This document shows positions 63,304 to 64,000 of a stretch of 64,000 bases of DNA, one piece after another. Origin of the DNA: Falsirhodobacter deserti. GTDB lineage: Bacteria > Pseudomonadota > Alphaproteobacteria > Rhodobacterales > Rhodobacteraceae. Position numbers and translations under genes: made by a program. Position 1 is the first letter of the stretch. Each line of letters opens with the position of its first letter. The stretch covers positions 90,903 to 154,902 of the forward strand of contig NZ_ML137220.1 in assembly GCF_004015795.1 (NCBI RefSeq), read 5' to 3'. The notes beneath the pieces are model-generated. The model made no database searches and was not told where the DNA came from. It saw only the letters and a program-made list of their open reading frames with translations.

Positions 63304-64000
63304 TCAGGCGTCGAAGCGCCCGGCGAACATTATGGCCAGCTGATTGCGGGCCGCAACCCATTCACGAACCGCACGACCGCCCTTCTCGAAGTTGCGGATG
63401 GCCAGGTAGATCAGCTTGGTCGCGGCCTCCTCGGTGGGGAATGAGCCCTTGGTCTTCAGCGTCTTCCGCAGCACCCGGTTCAGCGACTCCACGGCGTTGG
63501 TGGTGTAGATGATCTTCCGGATCGCTGCGCTGAAGGCAAAGAACGGGATCACCTCGGCCCAGGCCCGGCGCCAGGCCGGGGCAATGGAGGGGTATTTCCC
63601 GGCCCATTTCTCCTCGAACCCGTCCAACTGTCGGGCGGCCTCCTCCGCCGTCGGGGCCTGGTAGATCGGGCGCAGATCGGCGGCCACGGCCTTGCGGTCC
63701 TTCCAGCTGCAGAAGTTCATCGAATGCCGGATCAGGTGAACGATGCAGGTCTGAACTGTGGTATCCGGGAAGGCCGCTGTGATGGCTTGCGGGAAGCCCT
63801 TCAGGCCGTCCACGACCGCGATCAGGATGTCCTGAACCCCCCGGTTGCGCAGTTCGTTCATCACCGACAGCCAGAACTTGGCGCCCTCGTTGTCGGCGAT
63901 CCAGAGTCCGAGGACCTCGCGCTCCCCATCCCTGGTGACACCCAGGGCGATGTAGACCGCCTTGTTCTTGACCATCCGACTGTCGGCATCGCGGATCTTG
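63304..64000 (-). CDS. IS256-family transposase, C-terminal part
   Basis: The last 232 codons, open to the window edge. The block IADNEGAKFWLSVMNELRNRGVQDILIAVVDGLKGFPQAI contains the second catalytic Asp (VVDGLKG), TCIVHLIRHSMNF follows, and the catalytic Glu is in TTNAVESLNRVLRK. These are the mutator/IS256 signatures. The visible part is intact. Confidence 0.93.
   Translation of the reverse strand, partial: KIRDADSRMVKNKAVYIALGVTRDGEREVLGLWIADNEGAKFWLSVMNELRNRGVQDILIAVVDGLKGFPQAITAAFPDTTVQTCIVHLIRHSMNFCSWKDRKAVAADLRPIYQAPTAEEAARQLDGFEEKWAGKYPSIAPAWRRAWAEVIPFFAFSAAIRKIIYTTNAVESLNRVLRKTLKTKGSFPTEEAATKLIYLAIRNFEKGGRAVREWVAARNQLAIMFAGRFDA

Larger units (their letters stand above)
63250..64000 (-). 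mobile_element. IS256-family insertion sequence, one end (cut by window edge)
   Basis: The transposase gene below and about 55 bases beyond its stop. GAGTGTCTGAAACTCTGTG near 63251 looks like the outer inverted repeat of IS256-type elements, so the end is placed near 63250. The other end is outside the window, so the target duplication cannot be checked. Confidence 0.6.

Overview
The window is GC-rich, densely coded DNA that looks like an alphaproteobacterium of the Rhodobacteraceae/Paracoccaceae type. This is inferred from gene content: two TRAP transporters, an hmu haem operon, Hint-domain and RTX proteins, cog3964-type amidohydrolase genes, many ABC systems and many ATGA/GTGA start-stop overlaps. 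No rRNA or tRNA gene and no CRISPR array was seen.

Layout. 0.0-5.1 kb: a minus-strand cluster of a HAD phosphatase (cut by the window edge), a UbiA-type prenyltransferase and a large membrane protein, followed by two sulfotransferases. 5.3-8.7 kb: a decayed MFS transporter runs into a GH65 glycoside phosphorylase and a beta-phosphoglucomutase-like HAD enzyme, the core of a disaccharide-use operon. 8.7-11.2 kb: a DNA-repair pair (UvsE and a DHH phosphoesterase) and a small acidic protein. 11.3-13.1 kb: a MarR regulator with a clear operator, then a CynX/NimT-type transporter. 13.2-18.9 kb: haem operon hmuSTUV plus a TonB-dependent receptor. 19.2-21.0 kb: Ada fused by overlap to a PEP mutase/isocitrate lyase-like gene. 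21.4-24.3 kb: TRAP transporter 1. 24.4-27.9 kb: Hsp31/DJ-1-like protein, a small conserved protein, DUF2254 membrane protein and a Fic protein. 28.0-36.7 kb: a Hint-domain protein divergent from a GH5-like enzyme with RTX repeats, a putative glycosyltransferase, an SMP-30-like Tat substrate and a PhoD-like phosphatase.

36.7-46.4 kb holds a nearly self-contained L-fucose-type catabolic regulon: lactonase, aldose dehydrogenase, GntR/FCD regulator, CUT2-type sugar ABC transporter, zinc alcohol dehydrogenase, UxaA-family dehydratase, SDR and fumarylacetoacetate-hydrolase-like enzyme. Together these can take an aldose to its lactone, acid, 2-keto-3-deoxy acid and 2,4-diketo acid, then to pyruvate plus a hydroxy acid. 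A long dyad between regulator and transporter is the likely switch.

46.5-55.6 kb is an oligopeptide-type ABC transporter with a cog3964-like amidohydrolase, a RidA protein, an IclR regulator and a SelA/DgaE-like PLP enzyme; its substrate is not known and it is the best candidate for an undescribed pathway. 55.7-61.1 kb carries an Ldh-family oxidoreductase, TRAP transporter 2 and a LysR regulator. The last 2.6 kb is mobile-element debris (IS110 and IstB relics, an orphan frame) ending in an IS256-family transposase cut by the window edge.
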